Shown here in pieces: positions 25,417-34,554 of a stretch of 53,215 nt of DNA (position 1 is the first letter of the stretch; each line of letters starts with the position of its first letter). Below the pieces are notes generated by a model. That model searched no databases. It was not told where the DNA came from and was given only the letters and a program-made list of their open reading frames with translations. This DNA comes from Prevotella jejuni. GTDB taxonomy: Bacteria; Bacteroidota; Bacteroidia; Bacteroidales; Bacteroidaceae. The stretch is taken from positions 1 to 53,215 of the forward strand of contig NZ_FZNZ01000027.1 of assembly GCF_900187995.1 (NCBI RefSeq), in the 5' to 3' direction. The position numbers were made by a program, and so were the translations under genes.

Positions 25417-27546
25417 TTATTTTTGTCTACGACGATGGTTACCAGAGAAGTTTGGATTGAAACTCTTGGGTCGCTTATCATTTTGTTTTGCCGATTTTCT
25501 GCGATTGTCCGTCGGCTTTTCTTCGCGTCCTTTACGTTTCTTGTTAGGGACGTCAGGTGTACTTCCAATCGCCTTAGGGTCGTAGACAGCACGTGGATGC
25601 TGTTTTGACGGATTATCATAGAGCTTGGCTATCAGGTCACTACGCCCAATGCGATGAAGTTCTCGTTCAATGTCACGACGTGCTTCAGGCTTATACCAGA
25701 AGAAGAATTGGCGTTGAGCAAGTTTCTCCTTTGGTGTTTTTGCCGAGAAGATAGGCTCAAGTGTATAGGGGTCGTAGCCTGTGTACCATGCTTCCGTGGA
25801 GACAGTCATAGGGGTAGGGGTGAAGTCTTGCACCTGCTCGAGGTGGAAATCGAGGTCCTTCGTCAGTACTGCTAACTCGGCCATATCCTCTTCTTGACAT
25901 CCAGGGTGGGAGGAAATGAAGTAAGGAATAATCTGTTGTCGCATATTCTCCTCACGGTTTATGCGGTCGAAAATCCTTTTGAACGCATAAAACTGTTGAA
26001 AAGAAGGTTTGCGCATGAGGTGCAGTACTCGGTCAGAGGTATGCTCTGGTGCAACCTTCAGACGGCCGCTGACATGGCGTGTTATCAGTTCGCGCGTATA
26101 TTGTTTGGCAGCTTCATTACTCTTCTCATCCTTACTCTTATGAAGCAGTAAGTCGTAGCGTACACCTGAACCGATAAAGCTCTTCTTGATTTCTGGCAGC
26201 TCGTCTACTGCATGATAGATTTCAAGTAGTTTGGTGTGGTCGGTTTCGAGATTAGGACAAATCTCTGGATTGACGCAGCTTGGACGTTTGCAATGTTCGC
26301 ACGCCTTCTGGTTTTTGCCCGCCATACCATACATATTTGCTGACGGACCACCAAGGTCAGAGAGGTAGCCTTTGAAATCAGGCATCTGAACAACCTGTTT
26401 TACCTCCTTCAAGATACTCTCTTTTGAGCGGCAGCTAATGAACTTACCTTGATGAGCAGAGATGGTACAGAACGAACAACCACCGAAGCATCCACGATGA
26501 ATGTTCACACTGTGCTTAATCATCTCGTATGCTGGGATTGTTTTACCACGATACTTTGGGTGTGGTTCACGTGTGTATGGGAGGTCGTAAGCCGCATCTA
26601 CCTCTGCTGTTGACATCGTAGGATAGGGCGGATTGACGACAGCATAGACGTTGTCGACAGCCTGCAGAATACGTTGTGCGTGTTTCTTGTTAGACTCTTC
26701 TTCTATATGCTTGAAGTTTTCCGCTTGATATTTCTTATTATGAAGACATGCTTCATGCGAATGAAGTAGGATGTCATCCTCATTAATCCCACCTGGGATA
26801 TCATCCTCTTTGCAGAGGTAAACAGTCTGTGGAATATGCTTTAAGTCCTTGATATGAGCCCCATTCTCTAACTCCTGTGCAATGCTAACCACCTGTTTCT
26901 CGCCCATACCATAGATAATCATGTCGGCATGTGCATCGCAGAGAATACACTTACGAAGGCAATCTTTCCAATAGTCGTAGTGGGTAAGACGCCGTAGTGA
27001 AGCCTCAATGCCGCCTAAGACGATAGGAACATCGGGATAGAGCTGTCGGAGAATATTAGAGTAGACTATACTTGGATACTCTGGTCGCAAGTCGTGTCTA
27101 CCATCAGGAGAGTAGGCATCTTCGGAGCGTAGACGGCGATTAGCGGTGTATTTGTTCACCATCGAGTCCATTGCGCCTGGCGAAATACCGAAATAAAGGC
27201 GCGGCCGGCCTAACTTCTTAAAGTCACGGAAGTCTCCATGCCAGTCGGGTTGTGGTACGATAGCCACCTTATAGCCAGCTGCTTCAAGTGTTCTACCTAT
27301 GACAGCTGCTCCAAAGGCAGGGTGATCAATATAGGCATCACCCGAGAAGAGGATAATATCTAACTGGTCCCAACCACGCAGTTCCACCTCTTTTTTAGTG
27401 GTAGGGAGGAAATCTGTTAGTTGAAATCTTGATGGTTTTAATACTTTCTCTTCTTTCTTAACAACACGCTCTCTGTTCTGTTGTTGAGTTGGTGTTGTTT
27501 TCTTATGCTGCTTAGCAGGTCTTGTATTTCCTTTTTGTGAACTCAA
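25417..27546 (-). CDS. YgiQ-family radical SAM protein
   Basis: A 709-residue radical SAM protein of the YgiQ (UPF0313) group. It has an N-terminal cobalamin-binding-like/YgiQ_N region (FLPTTKKEVELRGWDQLDIILFSGDAYIDHPAFGAAVIGR), then the radical SAM [4Fe-4S] motif HRGCFGGCSFC with C353, C357 and C360. The C-terminal extension has further Cys (CEHCKRPSCVNPEIC) and a long basic tail rich in Arg/Lys/Asn (last 50 residues). The enzyme's reaction is not established for the family. It is the last gene of the minus-strand train starting at 31407; the 101-base gap to the previous gene leaves independent expression possible. The basic tail is a common add-on in Bacteroidetes YgiQ and suggests nucleic-acid contact. 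Confidence 0.9.
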   Translation of the reverse strand: MSSQKGNTRPAKQHKKTTPTQQQNRERVVKKEEKVLKPSRFQLTDFLPTTKKEVELRGWDQLDIILFSGDAYIDHPAFGAAVIGRTLEAAGYKVAIVPQPDWHGDFRDFKKLGRPRLYFGISPGAMDSMVNKYTANRRLRSEDAYSPDGRHDLRPEYPSIVYSNILRQLYPDVPIVLGGIEASLRRLTHYDYWKDCLRKCILCDAHADMIIYGMGEKQVVSIAQELENGAHIKDLKHIPQTVYLCKEDDIPGGINEDDILLHSHEACLHNKKYQAENFKHIEEESNKKHAQRILQAVDNVYAVVNPPYPTMSTAEVDAAYDLPYTREPHPKYRGKTIPAYEMIKHSVNIHRGCFGGCSFCTISAHQGKFISCRSKESILKEVKQVVQMPDFKGYLSDLGGPSANMYGMAGKNQKACEHCKRPSCVNPEICPNLETDHTKLLEIYHAVDELPEIKKSFIGSGVRYDLLLHKSKDEKSNEAAKQYTRELITRHVSGRLKVAPEHTSDRVLHLMRKPSFQQFYAFKRIFDRINREENMRQQIIPYFISSHPGCQEEDMAELAVLTKDLDFHLEQVQDFTPTPMTVSTEAWYTGYDPYTLEPIFSAKTPKEKLAQRQFFFWYKPEARRDIERELHRIGRSDLIAKLYDNPSKQHPRAVYDPKAIGSTPDVPNKKRKGREEKPTDNRRKSAKQNDKRPKSFNPNFSGNHRRRQK

Positions 27547-27647
27547 ATGATGTTTGTTTTAATTGATTTACTTTCTGAGGAGATAAGCTATTTCCTACGC
27601 ATAGGGGCTTGTTATTGTTTTGAACACAGATAGATAGACATCATCGT

Positions 27648-27959
27648 CTACTCTTCAGTGTCTTGATGAGACAAACTCCATTCTTTATAGAGAGCAACAA
27701 GATTCTTCAGTCCGATACCCTTCATGTTTTGATTATAGATGACATCAAGACATAAGTCAAGTAAGTCTTTGTCCTTACCCGGTTCTGACTCAAGCAGACC
27801 ACGTACGTTAAACTTAAGTTTGTCAAGGATGTCTTCGTCGATAATCCCATTGGAGTTGACCAGTCCTGATAGGAGTGAATACTTCTTGATAGTCTCAAGA
27901 TGGCAGTCTGTTATCTCAATGCTTCGTGTGCCAGAAGCGTTTGCTTGAATTTTATACAT
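27648..27959 (-). CDS. 103-residue hypothetical protein
   Basis: An unrecognised cytoplasmic protein of 103 residues, without signal or membrane segment, helical and fairly acidic. It starts MYKIQANASGTRSIEITDCH and continues as two predicted helical blocks (about 18-65 and 68-95, including LLDLCLDVIYNQNMKGIGLKNLVALYKEW). It lies 27 bases after the golvesin/amidase-like gene on the same strand, so it is probably co-transcribed with it. The ordinary codon use and compact spacing support a real gene. No function can be proposed. Confidence 0.7.
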   Translation of the reverse strand: MYKIQANASGTRSIEITDCHLETIKKYSLLSGLVNSNGIIDEDILDKLKFNVRGLLESEPGKDKDLLDLCLDVIYNQNMKGIGLKNLVALYKEWSLSHQDTEE

Positions 27960-27986
27960 AGTAATTGCGTTTTTAGATAATTCTAT

Positions 27987-30575
27987 TTATTTCTTTAGCA
28001 AGAAGTTAACTATTCCCTTCATAATACTATTGCGGGTAGCAGCATCCTTGATACATTCAAAAGGAAAGGCGAGTGTAAACACACTGTTGTTGGTTCCTTT
28101 ATAGGCTACAGCCGCTGTATGGCCATCGGCATAAGTCAATGTACTGAAGGCGTTGTCGGCAGGTTGGATGTTATCTGGCGTGTAAGCACCATAATGTTGT
28201 TCGTTGATAGTTCGATAGACATCGAACGACATACCCATACCCGTGACGATAGAGTTATAATTATCAGGGTTAGCACTGTCAAATGTAATCTTGAGGTTGT
28301 TTCTCAACCAGTCTTGTTCGTCAGTCCCTTGCATGTCTGATGCAATATAAGAACCACTGACAAAGAGATTGCCACGGCCATTGAGATACTTTGTGAGTTG
28401 TTGACGAAGGGATGGTTTGAAGGTCTTATAATATAATAAACTATGCCCATCATCTTTCTCATTGCCAAGGAGTAAGTCTACCATAGCATACTTTGAAAGG
28501 TTTATTTCACCATTCTCAACGGCTTTACTACTACAACTAACAATGTTGTATCTACCAGCATGACGTAATGCTTCTGCATGTTCTCTTACGTAGTTGAAGT
28601 CGTTTCCTGCTATAATCTTACCAACAAGTTCCTCTCCTCCATAGCCTAAGGCGTTAGGTCCTTCCTTACCAATCATAGCCTTGTTAAAGTTAGCTTGTCT
28701 TCCTGCCCATCCAGCGACAGGACCATAGCTAAGGCCTGGGTCGGCCTCAAGGTCAAACCCTTGTTCTGCGTTTGTGTTCACCACAGCTGGAGAAGAGAGG
28801 CGGTGGAAGGCATTGACAATAAGTATTGTCTGACTTGCACCATCGTTACGTAAGGCAGAAAGGGTCTCTGTTGGGAAACTCTCACCACCACGATTACAAG
28901 CCGTTACCTTAAAGTTATAGACTAAACCAGGTTGTAGCTCTATCTCAAAAGACGGGTTACGAACGTTCATACCATTGTCAAATCCGGTTGTTCCCATAGC
29001 AACATAAACGTTGTAAGAGGTAGGAGTTGCTGTAGGCTCATTGGCATCGAAGGTTGGTTTCCATTGTAGTCTAATCTTCTTAGGGGATATGTATTCAATC
29101 TTGAAATTACTTGGTGCAAGGGGTTGTACGGTATAGGTCTTACCGTGCATGTTAGCTTCATATTTCAAGATAGTCTTATAGACCGAGCGTGCAAGCGTGA
29201 ATTTGAAGTTAGGATCTTGCCCTAACATTATGTCAGGGAAGTTCTGATGTGATAGTGTCTCAAGTATGGCTGATGGTACTTCAGGCAGACGAGTCTCGCT
29301 ATAGTTGCGATCCCACACAGAACGAGTGACCCAGTTCACATGGAAGGCATTGTCTATATCTCTCTTAACATTGCTAACCAACTGTTCTGCAAGTGTTTTT
29401 GAAACCTTACGTGAAAGGCCATCTCCTAATGTCTTATTCCCTTCTTGGGTTGTACAAATTCCTAAGGTACCCACAAAACTATTGTCGGCTTTATATCCAG
29501 CATCACTATGAACAGCCAAAGCAAGCTCGATAGGCACCTTCTTCCCATCTTTCTTGTCAGGGAGATAGCATGACCCTCCAGCCAACCAATTCGTCATCAG
29601 TGATCGACAATTGATATCGTCGTTATAGTCGTTAGAGCCATTACTCTTGCTGACGACACTCCAAGGCGCACCAGCCCATTGTGTTGAGTATCTCGCTCCT
29701 TCAAGGAATCGAGGTAAGCCACTCAATGTTCCTCCACGAACAATGTTACCCATACCACCACCGAAGCGTACTGCGTCAGTAGTTACTATGCCTCTATGCG
29801 AACTATGATTAGTCAGTACAACAGAGTTGTTGATACTGTTTCCTTTGTCAAACTCAAATGTTCCAAGATAAACCCATGTGCCGCCACCCATGCGCTGATT
29901 GACGTGGAAATGAGTTTCTTGGCCTTGGTGGAATACAATATACTCCGCTGCTTCCACACTCTTCTTCTGTGTCTGGTAGCTTACATATACTGCATAACGT
30001 CCTGTTTCGGGGAAAGTAGGTTGATAGACAACGGAACTCAGCTTGCTATCACGCTTTCTTGCCTTGACCTGTCGAGCCGTACCAGCAATAAACGGGTTTT
30101 CTCCATCGTTATAACTACCATAGTGAAGTGCAAAGCCTTTCTCACTTGTGTTGCTCCATTTCTTCTTAAGACTTTCCTCTTTATAGTTGACTTTATTGTC
30201 ATTATCAACTATGATTTCATTCCTTTGCCAGTTCCTTTCACGTGGTGAGTAGACAATTGCTCCTGCGTTTTCAAGCATGGGTATGAGATAAGGGAGAACT
30301 ATCGTTTGTGTATAAAGATCCTCGGTAGTACCAAATAAGATAGGCCTTTGCCATCTCCATCCACCTTTCTTAGCATCATAATATCTTCCATGAGATGACC
30401 AAACAGAAAGGTGTCTGTTCTGTAAGCCATCTGTTATTTCATTCGGGCGGGATACATTCTTAACCCAAGGTGCATCTTCATAATTCGTTCTTCCCCATGA
30501 CGCCTTACCTGTTTGTGCATTTGTTGTAGCAAATGACATAGCAAGAAGTGCAGTACAAAGCAATTTTATCTTCAT
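27987..30575 (-). CDS. Exported amidase-like protein with golvesin-type and fibronectin III domains
   Basis: An 862-residue exported protein with a signal peptide (MKIKLLCTALLAMSFATTNAQ). Residues about 100-150 (LPYLIPMLENAGAIVYSPRERNWQRNE) resemble the start of an N-acetylmuramoyl-L-alanine amidase fold. About 190-275 (RYAVYVSYQ...HVNQRMGGGTWVYLGTFEF...DAVRFGGG) match the golvesin C-terminal-like beta domain. The amidase-like fold then seems to resume (ELALAVHSDAGY, about 350-365). A fibronectin III domain (SNFKIEYISPKKIRLQWKPT...NVYV) and a C-terminal alpha/beta domain (ILIVNAFHRLSSPAV...) follow. Homologues are often labelled xanthan lyase. It probably acts on peptidoglycan or polysaccharide in the envelope. 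Its start overlaps the stop of the acyltransferase gene by one base (TAATG), indicating coupling. Confidence 0.82.
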   Translation of the reverse strand: MKIKLLCTALLAMSFATTNAQTGKASWGRTNYEDAPWVKNVSRPNEITDGLQNRHLSVWSSHGRYYDAKKGGWRWQRPILFGTTEDLYTQTIVLPYLIPMLENAGAIVYSPRERNWQRNEIIVDNDNKVNYKEESLKKKWSNTSEKGFALHYGSYNDGENPFIAGTARQVKARKRDSKLSSVVYQPTFPETGRYAVYVSYQTQKKSVEAAEYIVFHQGQETHFHVNQRMGGGTWVYLGTFEFDKGNSINNSVVLTNHSSHRGIVTTDAVRFGGGMGNIVRGGTLSGLPRFLEGARYSTQWAGAPWSVVSKSNGSNDYNDDINCRSLMTNWLAGGSCYLPDKKDGKKVPIELALAVHSDAGYKADNSFVGTLGICTTQEGNKTLGDGLSRKVSKTLAEQLVSNVKRDIDNAFHVNWVTRSVWDRNYSETRLPEVPSAILETLSHQNFPDIMLGQDPNFKFTLARSVYKTILKYEANMHGKTYTVQPLAPSNFKIEYISPKKIRLQWKPTFDANEPTATPTSYNVYVAMGTTGFDNGMNVRNPSFEIELQPGLVYNFKVTACNRGGESFPTETLSALRNDGASQTILIVNAFHRLSSPAVVNTNAEQGFDLEADPGLSYGPVAGWAGRQANFNKAMIGKEGPNALGYGGEELVGKIIAGNDFNYVREHAEALRHAGRYNIVSCSSKAVENGEINLSKYAMVDLLLGNEKDDGHSLLYYKTFKPSLRQQLTKYLNGRGNLFVSGSYIASDMQGTDEQDWLRNNLKITFDSANPDNYNSIVTGMGMSFDVYRTINEQHYGAYTPDNIQPADNAFSTLTYADGHTAAVAYKGTNNSVFTLAFPFECIKDAATRNSIMKGIVNFLLKK

Positions 30576-31135
30576 TATCCGTCTAATTCTCCTATCGTAA
30601 ACAGTTCTGGATGTTTACCCTTAAAGTCTTTGAAATACAATTTGATTTCCTTCATATCCTCCTCAATGTTGCCCGATGGTATGATTACTTTCGAACATTG
30701 AATTAGCTTCTTGTCGTAATCTAAGCCGTAAAGGTGGATGGGTAGCTGTGCTTTTAAGGCTATATAATAAAAGCCTTTCTTCCATTCAGGGTTCAGACTT
30801 CTGGTACCCTCGGGCGTAATACATAGTTGAAAACTATCAGCCTTCATAGCATGTTCGGCCAGTCTGTCGGTCATACTCGTATGCTTGTCTCGCCATACAG
30901 CAATTCCACCGAGCCTACGGAAGATAGGACCCAACGGCCAAAAGAACCATTCCTTCTTCATTAGGAAGTTGCTTTTCTGTTGTTCGGCCCTTACGTAGAG
31001 TTGTCCTATAAGGAAATCATAATTACTCGTATGGGGTGCAAGACAAATAATAGCTTTGTCAGGTAAAGTGTACCTAACATCTTTCTTCCACCCCATAAAA
31101 CTATAAAGTAGCCACTTAGCTATAGCCTGTAACAT
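30575..31135 (-). CDS. PlsC-type 1-acylglycerol-3-phosphate acyltransferase-like protein
   Basis: A 186-residue acyltransferase of the LPLAT/PlsC fold. The catalytic HxxxxD motif is HTSNYD (residues 35-40) and the acceptor-binding motif is PEGTRS (about residue 110). It transfers an acyl chain to a lysophospholipid or an unknown acceptor at the inner membrane. The protein is shorter than canonical PlsC (about 240) and belongs with the short Bacteroidetes members. It is joined by one-base TAATG overlaps both to the 90-residue gene before it and the golvesin/amidase-like gene after it. Co-translation with an envelope enzyme hints that the acceptor could be an envelope component; that is inference. 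Confidence 0.88.
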   Translation of the reverse strand: MLQAIAKWLLYSFMGWKKDVRYTLPDKAIICLAPHTSNYDFLIGQLYVRAEQQKSNFLMKKEWFFWPLGPIFRRLGGIAVWRDKHTSMTDRLAEHAMKADSFQLCITPEGTRSLNPEWKKGFYYIALKAQLPIHLYGLDYDKKLIQCSKVIIPSGNIEEDMKEIKLYFKDFKGKHPELFTIGELDG

Positions 31136-31407
31136 TATGCAAGGTTATTGAGTTGGTCTACTATCTCATTGACTTCTTTACTAAACTTATCTTTCAAATC
31201 ATTGAAGTATACCTTGGCAGGCATGCCTGGTTCTACATGAGATACGCGTCTGATGTAGTTGCTATGCATTACCAATATTGACGTGAGGATTGCCTCAGTA
31301 TTATCATTATCATGCTCTTCACCATAGAGGGATGCTGCGATACCCTCTGTAAACAAGTCACCACAAATATAATTGATGGTGCGTTTTAAATCTCTTTTGT
31401 TGCTCAT
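31135..31407 (-). CDS. 90-residue conserved hypothetical protein heading the acyltransferase train
   Basis: A 90-residue, helical, cytoplasmic protein (MSNKRDLKRTINYICGDLFTEGIAASLYGEE...) ending in DLKDKFSKEVNEIVDQLNNLA. No family that I can name with confidence, though it resembles small Bacteroidales proteins of unknown function. It is the first gene of the minus-strand train: promoter TATCTTTG at 31443-31450, 36 bases before its ATG, and its stop overlaps the next start by one base. Its position implies a role linked to the acyltransferase. It is divergent from the PPi-PFK gene. Confidence 0.75.
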   Translation of the reverse strand: MSNKRDLKRTINYICGDLFTEGIAASLYGEEHDNDNTEAILTSILVMHSNYIRRVSHVEPGMPAKVYFNDLKDKFSKEVNEIVDQLNNLA

Positions 31408-31442
31408 ATTAATCCTAAATAGCTATATTTATATTCATCGTT

Positions 31443-31450
31443 CAAAGATA
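31443..31450 (-). promoter_or_regulatory. Promoter -7 element of the acyltransferase/golvesin train
   Basis: CAAAGATA reads TATCTTTG on the minus strand (TAnnTTTG), 36 bases before the ATG at 31407. A CAA (minus TTG) about 18 bases further on could be the -33 element. Confidence 0.6.
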
Positions 31451-31544
31451 AGTAAAAAATTAGAAAGGCAAGGCTTTCTTACATAAAAATAGAGTTAAAA
31501 TTTTAATTTAGCGTCTTTTCCTTTCTATTATCGGATAAAAAAAG

Positions 31545-31552
31545 TAATTTTG
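31545..31552 (+). promoter_or_regulatory. Putative -7 promoter element of the PPi-PFK gene
   Basis: TAATTTTG matches TAnnTTTG and lies 58 bases before the ATG at 31610. The region is divergent with the promoter at 31443-31450. Confidence 0.55.
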
Positions 31553-31609
31553 CAGAGTAGATAAGGATATAACAAAGAATTATTATATTTCAAACATTAA
31601 ATTAAACAC

Positions 31610-33253
31610 ATGGAAATTAGCGCATTGCAGAAGGAAAGAGCAGGCTATCAGCCCAAGTTGCCTAAGGCTCTTCAGGGTGCAGTAAAGGTGCAGGAAGGTG
31701 CTCCTACACAGAGTGTTGACAATCAGGAAGATATCAAGAAGCTATTCCCTAACACCTACGGAATGCCTCTCGTTGAGTTTGTTCCAGCTGATTCAGCTAA
31801 CAATGCAAAGATCAACGTTGGTATTATCCTCTCTGGTGGTCAGGCTCCTGGTGGTCACAACGTTATTTCTGGTCTCTTTGATGAGGTTAAGAAGTTGAAT
31901 CCAGAGAACCGTCTTTATGGTTTCCTCATGGGTCCTGGCGGTCTTGTTGACCACAATTATATCGAGATAACAGCTGAGAGTCTTCAGGCTTATCGCAACA
32001 CTGGTGGTTTCGATATGATTGGTTCTGGTAGAACAAAGCTCGAGAAAGAGGATCAATTCGAGAAGGGTCTTGAGATTCTTCGTAAGTTAGATATCAAGGC
32101 TGTAGTAATCATTGGTGGTGATGACTCTAATACCAATGCTTGCGTATTGGCTGAGTACTATGCCGCTAAACAGTATGGCGTACAGGTTATCGGTTGTCCT
32201 AAGACTATCGACGGTGACTTGAAGAACAGTCAGATTGAGACTTCTTTCGGTTTCGATACAGCAACGAAGACTTATTCTGAGCTTATCGGTAATATCGAGC
32301 GTGACTGTAACTCTGCTCGTAAGTACTGGCACTTCATTAAGTTGATGGGCCGTTCTGCTTCTCACATTGCGCTTGAGTGTGCTTTGCAGACACAACCTAA
32401 CATCTGTCTAATCTCTGAAGAGATTGAGGCAAAGGACCAGACTTTGAACGATATCGTTGAGAACATTGCTGAAGTTGTTGCTTATCGTGCAGCACAGGGA
32501 AACAATTTTGGTGTTGTATTAATCCCAGAGGGCCTTATTGAATTTGTCCCTGCTATTGGTCGTCTAATCCAGGAATTGAATGACTTATTGGCTGCTCACG
32601 GTGCAGAATACTTGAACCTTGACAAGCAGGCACAGCGTGTATATATCCTTGAACATCTCTCTGCAGAGAACAAGGCTACTTTCGAAACACTCCCAGAAGG
32701 TGTAGCACGTCAGCTTTCTCTTGACCGTGACCCACACGGAAACGTACAGGTGTCTCTCATTGAGACTGAGAAACTTATCTCAGAGATGGTTGCTGCTAAG
32801 CTTGATCAGTGGAAGAAGGAAGGCAAATACACAGGTAAGTTTGCTGCTCAGCACCATTTCTTCGGTTATGAGGGTCGTTGCGCAGCTCCTTCTAACTTTG
32901 ATGCAGACTACTGCTATGCACTTGGTTCATCTGCAGCTCAGCTGATTGCTAATGGTAAGACGGGCTATATGGCTATCGTTAAGAATACCACAGCACCTGC
33001 TGACCAGTGGAAGGCTGGTGGTGTGCCAATCACTATGATGATGAACATGGAGAGACGTAATGGTGAAATGAAGCCTGTTATCCGTAAGGCACTGGTTGAG
33101 CTTGATGGCGCTCCATTCAAGACTTTCGCTGCTCAGCGTGATAAGTGGGCTAAGGAAACATGCTATGTTTATCCAGGTCCTATCCAGTACTGGGGTCCTT
33201 CTTCAGTATGTGATTTGACTACTAAGACGCTTGAATTAGAACAGGCTAAGTAA
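31610..33253 (+). CDS. pfp: Diphosphate--fructose-6-phosphate 1-phosphotransferase (PPi-PFK)
   Basis: A 547-residue cytoplasmic glycolytic enzyme that phosphorylates fructose 6-phosphate reversibly with pyrophosphate. The PPi-type signature is clear: GGDDS at 169-173, where ATP enzymes have GGDGS, with D172 blocking [12 protein letters not shown] carries K198 and the catalytic D201/D203. [19 protein letters not shown] matches the sugar-binding region. The length of about 550 fits the long, plant-type beta-subunit-like group common in Bacteroidales. Codon use (frequent ggt, gct, aag) suggests high expression. It is a single-gene unit with a terminator-like hairpin after it. Confidence 0.95.
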   Translation: MEISALQKERAGYQPKLPKALQGAVKVQEGAPTQSVDNQEDIKKLFPNTYGMPLVEFVPADSANNAKINVGIILSGGQAPGGHNVISGLFDEVKKLNPENRLYGFLMGPGGLVDHNYIEITAESLQAYRNTGGFDMIGSGRTKLEKEDQFEKGLEILRKLDIKAVVIIGGDDSNTNACVLAEYYAAKQYGVQVIGCPKTIDGDLKNSQIETSFGFDTATKTYSELIGNIERDCNSARKYWHFIKLMGRSASHIALECALQTQPNICLISEEIEAKDQTLNDIVENIAEVVAYRAAQGNNFGVVLIPEGLIEFVPAIGRLIQELNDLLAAHGAEYLNLDKQAQRVYILEHLSAENKATFETLPEGVARQLSLDRDPHGNVQVSLIETEKLISEMVAAKLDQWKKEGKYTGKFAAQHHFFGYEGRCAAPSNFDADYCYALGSSAAQLIANGKTGYMAIVKNTTAPADQWKAGGVPITMMMNMERRNGEMKPVIRKALVELDGAPFKTFAAQRDKWAKETCYVYPGPIQYWGPSSVCDLTTKTLELEQAK

Positions 33254-33265
33254 TAGTATATTCAT

Positions 33266-33316
33266 AAAGGAGAAATAGGGGATAATTGTGTCCTCTGTTT
33301 CTTCTTTTGTTTTTTA
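33266..33316 (+). terminator. Terminator-like hairpin after pfp
   Basis: AGGAGAAATAGGGGA (about 33268-33282) pairs imperfectly with TCCTCTGTTTCTTCT (about 33291-33305), followed by TTTGTTTTTTAC. It lies 15 bases past the stop. Confidence 0.6.
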
Positions 33317-33531
33317 CTATTGTCTGTTCTTATACAATACACTTATTTCAAGTGTTTAGTTATTAAGGTTTAGTTATACCTTTGGTTTTCAATCTATTAT
33401 TATCGTGTTAATGCAAGTCCTCAATCGTATGATTACGACTGTAATCCATGCTTAATTGTTGGCTTCCTCATTGTTTATTAAATCAAAAGAAACAGTATCT
33501 TTTCAGCATATTCAGCTGCTTTACTAATTTA

Positions 33532-33623
33532 TTTTCATGACAAGAAATAATTTTCTTCACGATAAAAAATATTTTTTTTCACGACAAGAAATATTTTTTT
33601 TCATGAAAAGAATTTGTGAAAGT
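33532..33623. repeat. Four-unit 22-bp-period CAYGA repeat array upstream of the GH25 gene
   Basis: Units start at 33536 (CATGACAAGAAATAATTTT), 33558 (CACGATAAAAAATATTTTTT), 33580 (CACGACAAGAAATATTTTTT) and 33602 (CATGAAAAGAATTTG), exactly 22 bases apart. The consensus CAYGAnAAnAAATATTT is the same as in the element at 1349-1440. Both arrays also begin with a CATGACAA unit and end with a CATGAAAA unit, so they are homologous. The last unit ends about 50 bases before the GH25 ATG. No -7 promoter element is obvious between array and gene. Confidence 0.8.
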
Positions 33624-33675
33624 AACCGTCTAATGCAAGATAAAGTAGAATTCTAAATTATCAATCAGTAAGAAC

Positions 33676-34554
33676 ATGTTTATTCCCAAAGTACTTCATT
33701 CATTGAGAAAGACCTGGAGTCAGATGCCAGGTTGGATGAGATGGGCTGGAGGATTGTGTCTTGCTGCAGGATATAGTTTCTTGTTTTATTTCCTATTTGT
33801 CGCACCTACAGGTTTTAGATGGCGTGCTATTTATGGTGACCCTGATTATCCTGAGGGTTACACGATATATGGTATTGATGTGAGTCGTTATCAAGGTACG
33901 ATTAATTGGAACCGTCTTAGGAACGCAATGATAGACCGTTTACCCATAAGGTTTATCATAATTAAGTCAACAGAGGGCGATGGGCATGTTGACATGAAGT
34001 TTAGGGATAACTTCTATAATGCAAAGGAGTCGGGCTTTATACGTGGCGCTTATCATTTCTGGAGTAATAATTCTTCTGCGCGCAGACAAGCTTATTTCTT
34101 CTTAGCTATGGTTCATCTTGAGCCTGGAGATTTGCCTCCTGTACTTGATGTTGAGCACAAACCGAAGAATATAAGTACGGAAGAGTTCCAACAGAATATT
34201 CTTACATGGTTGCATATAGTAGAAGATAGGTATCATGTGAAGCCTATCATCTACACCTATTATAAGTTTAAGGACCAATATCTCTCAGATTCTCGTTTTG
34301 ATGACTACCCTTATTGGATAGCTCACTACTATGTTCATCAGATGGAGTATCAGGGGAATTGGAAATTCTGGCAGCATACCGATGCTGGGAAACTGCCAGG
34401 TATTAAGGGATACGTAGACTTAAACATCTACAATGGTAGCTTCTATGACTTGCAGCAACTACTTATACAAGAAGATGTTACTGACGTTCAAGAAGTAAGC
34501 AGCACCAGTCATGATTCAATAAACGTTGACTCTCTTTCAGACCGAGATCGTTAG
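33676..34554 (+). CDS. Membrane-anchored GH25 muramidase (lysozyme)
   Basis: A 292-residue protein with an N-terminal basic stretch and one membrane anchor (about 22-43, WAGGLCLAAGYSFLFYFLFVAP), then a GH25 TIM-barrel domain (about 62-265). Catalytic acidic residues are visible: D68 in YGIDVSRYQG, and D158/E160 in VLDVEH. VKPIIYTYYKFKD and DLNIYNGSFYDLQQLL complete the fold. It would cleave the MurNAc-GlcNAc bond of peptidoglycan on the periplasmic side, in wall remodelling. The last 25 residues (268-292, Asp/Ser-rich) are encoded in DNA that is antisense to the end of prmA. They lie outside the GH25 fold. A 22-bp-period repeat array lies just upstream. Confidence 0.9.
   Translation: MFIPKVLHSLRKTWSQMPGWMRWAGGLCLAAGYSFLFYFLFVAPTGFRWRAIYGDPDYPEGYTIYGIDVSRYQGTINWNRLRNAMIDRLPIRFIIIKSTEGDGHVDMKFRDNFYNAKESGFIRGAYHFWSNNSSARRQAYFFLAMVHLEPGDLPPVLDVEHKPKNISTEEFQQNILTWLHIVEDRYHVKPIIYTYYKFKDQYLSDSRFDDYPYWIAHYYVHQMEYQGNWKFWQHTDAGKLPGIKGYVDLNIYNGSFYDLQQLLIQEDVTDVQEVSSTSHDSINVDSLSDRDR

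Noticed and set aside
33532..33623. The 22-bp-period array considered as a CRISPR array
   Set aside because: Units abut with no spacers of unique sequence, the unit is AT-rich and degenerate, and no cas genes are present.
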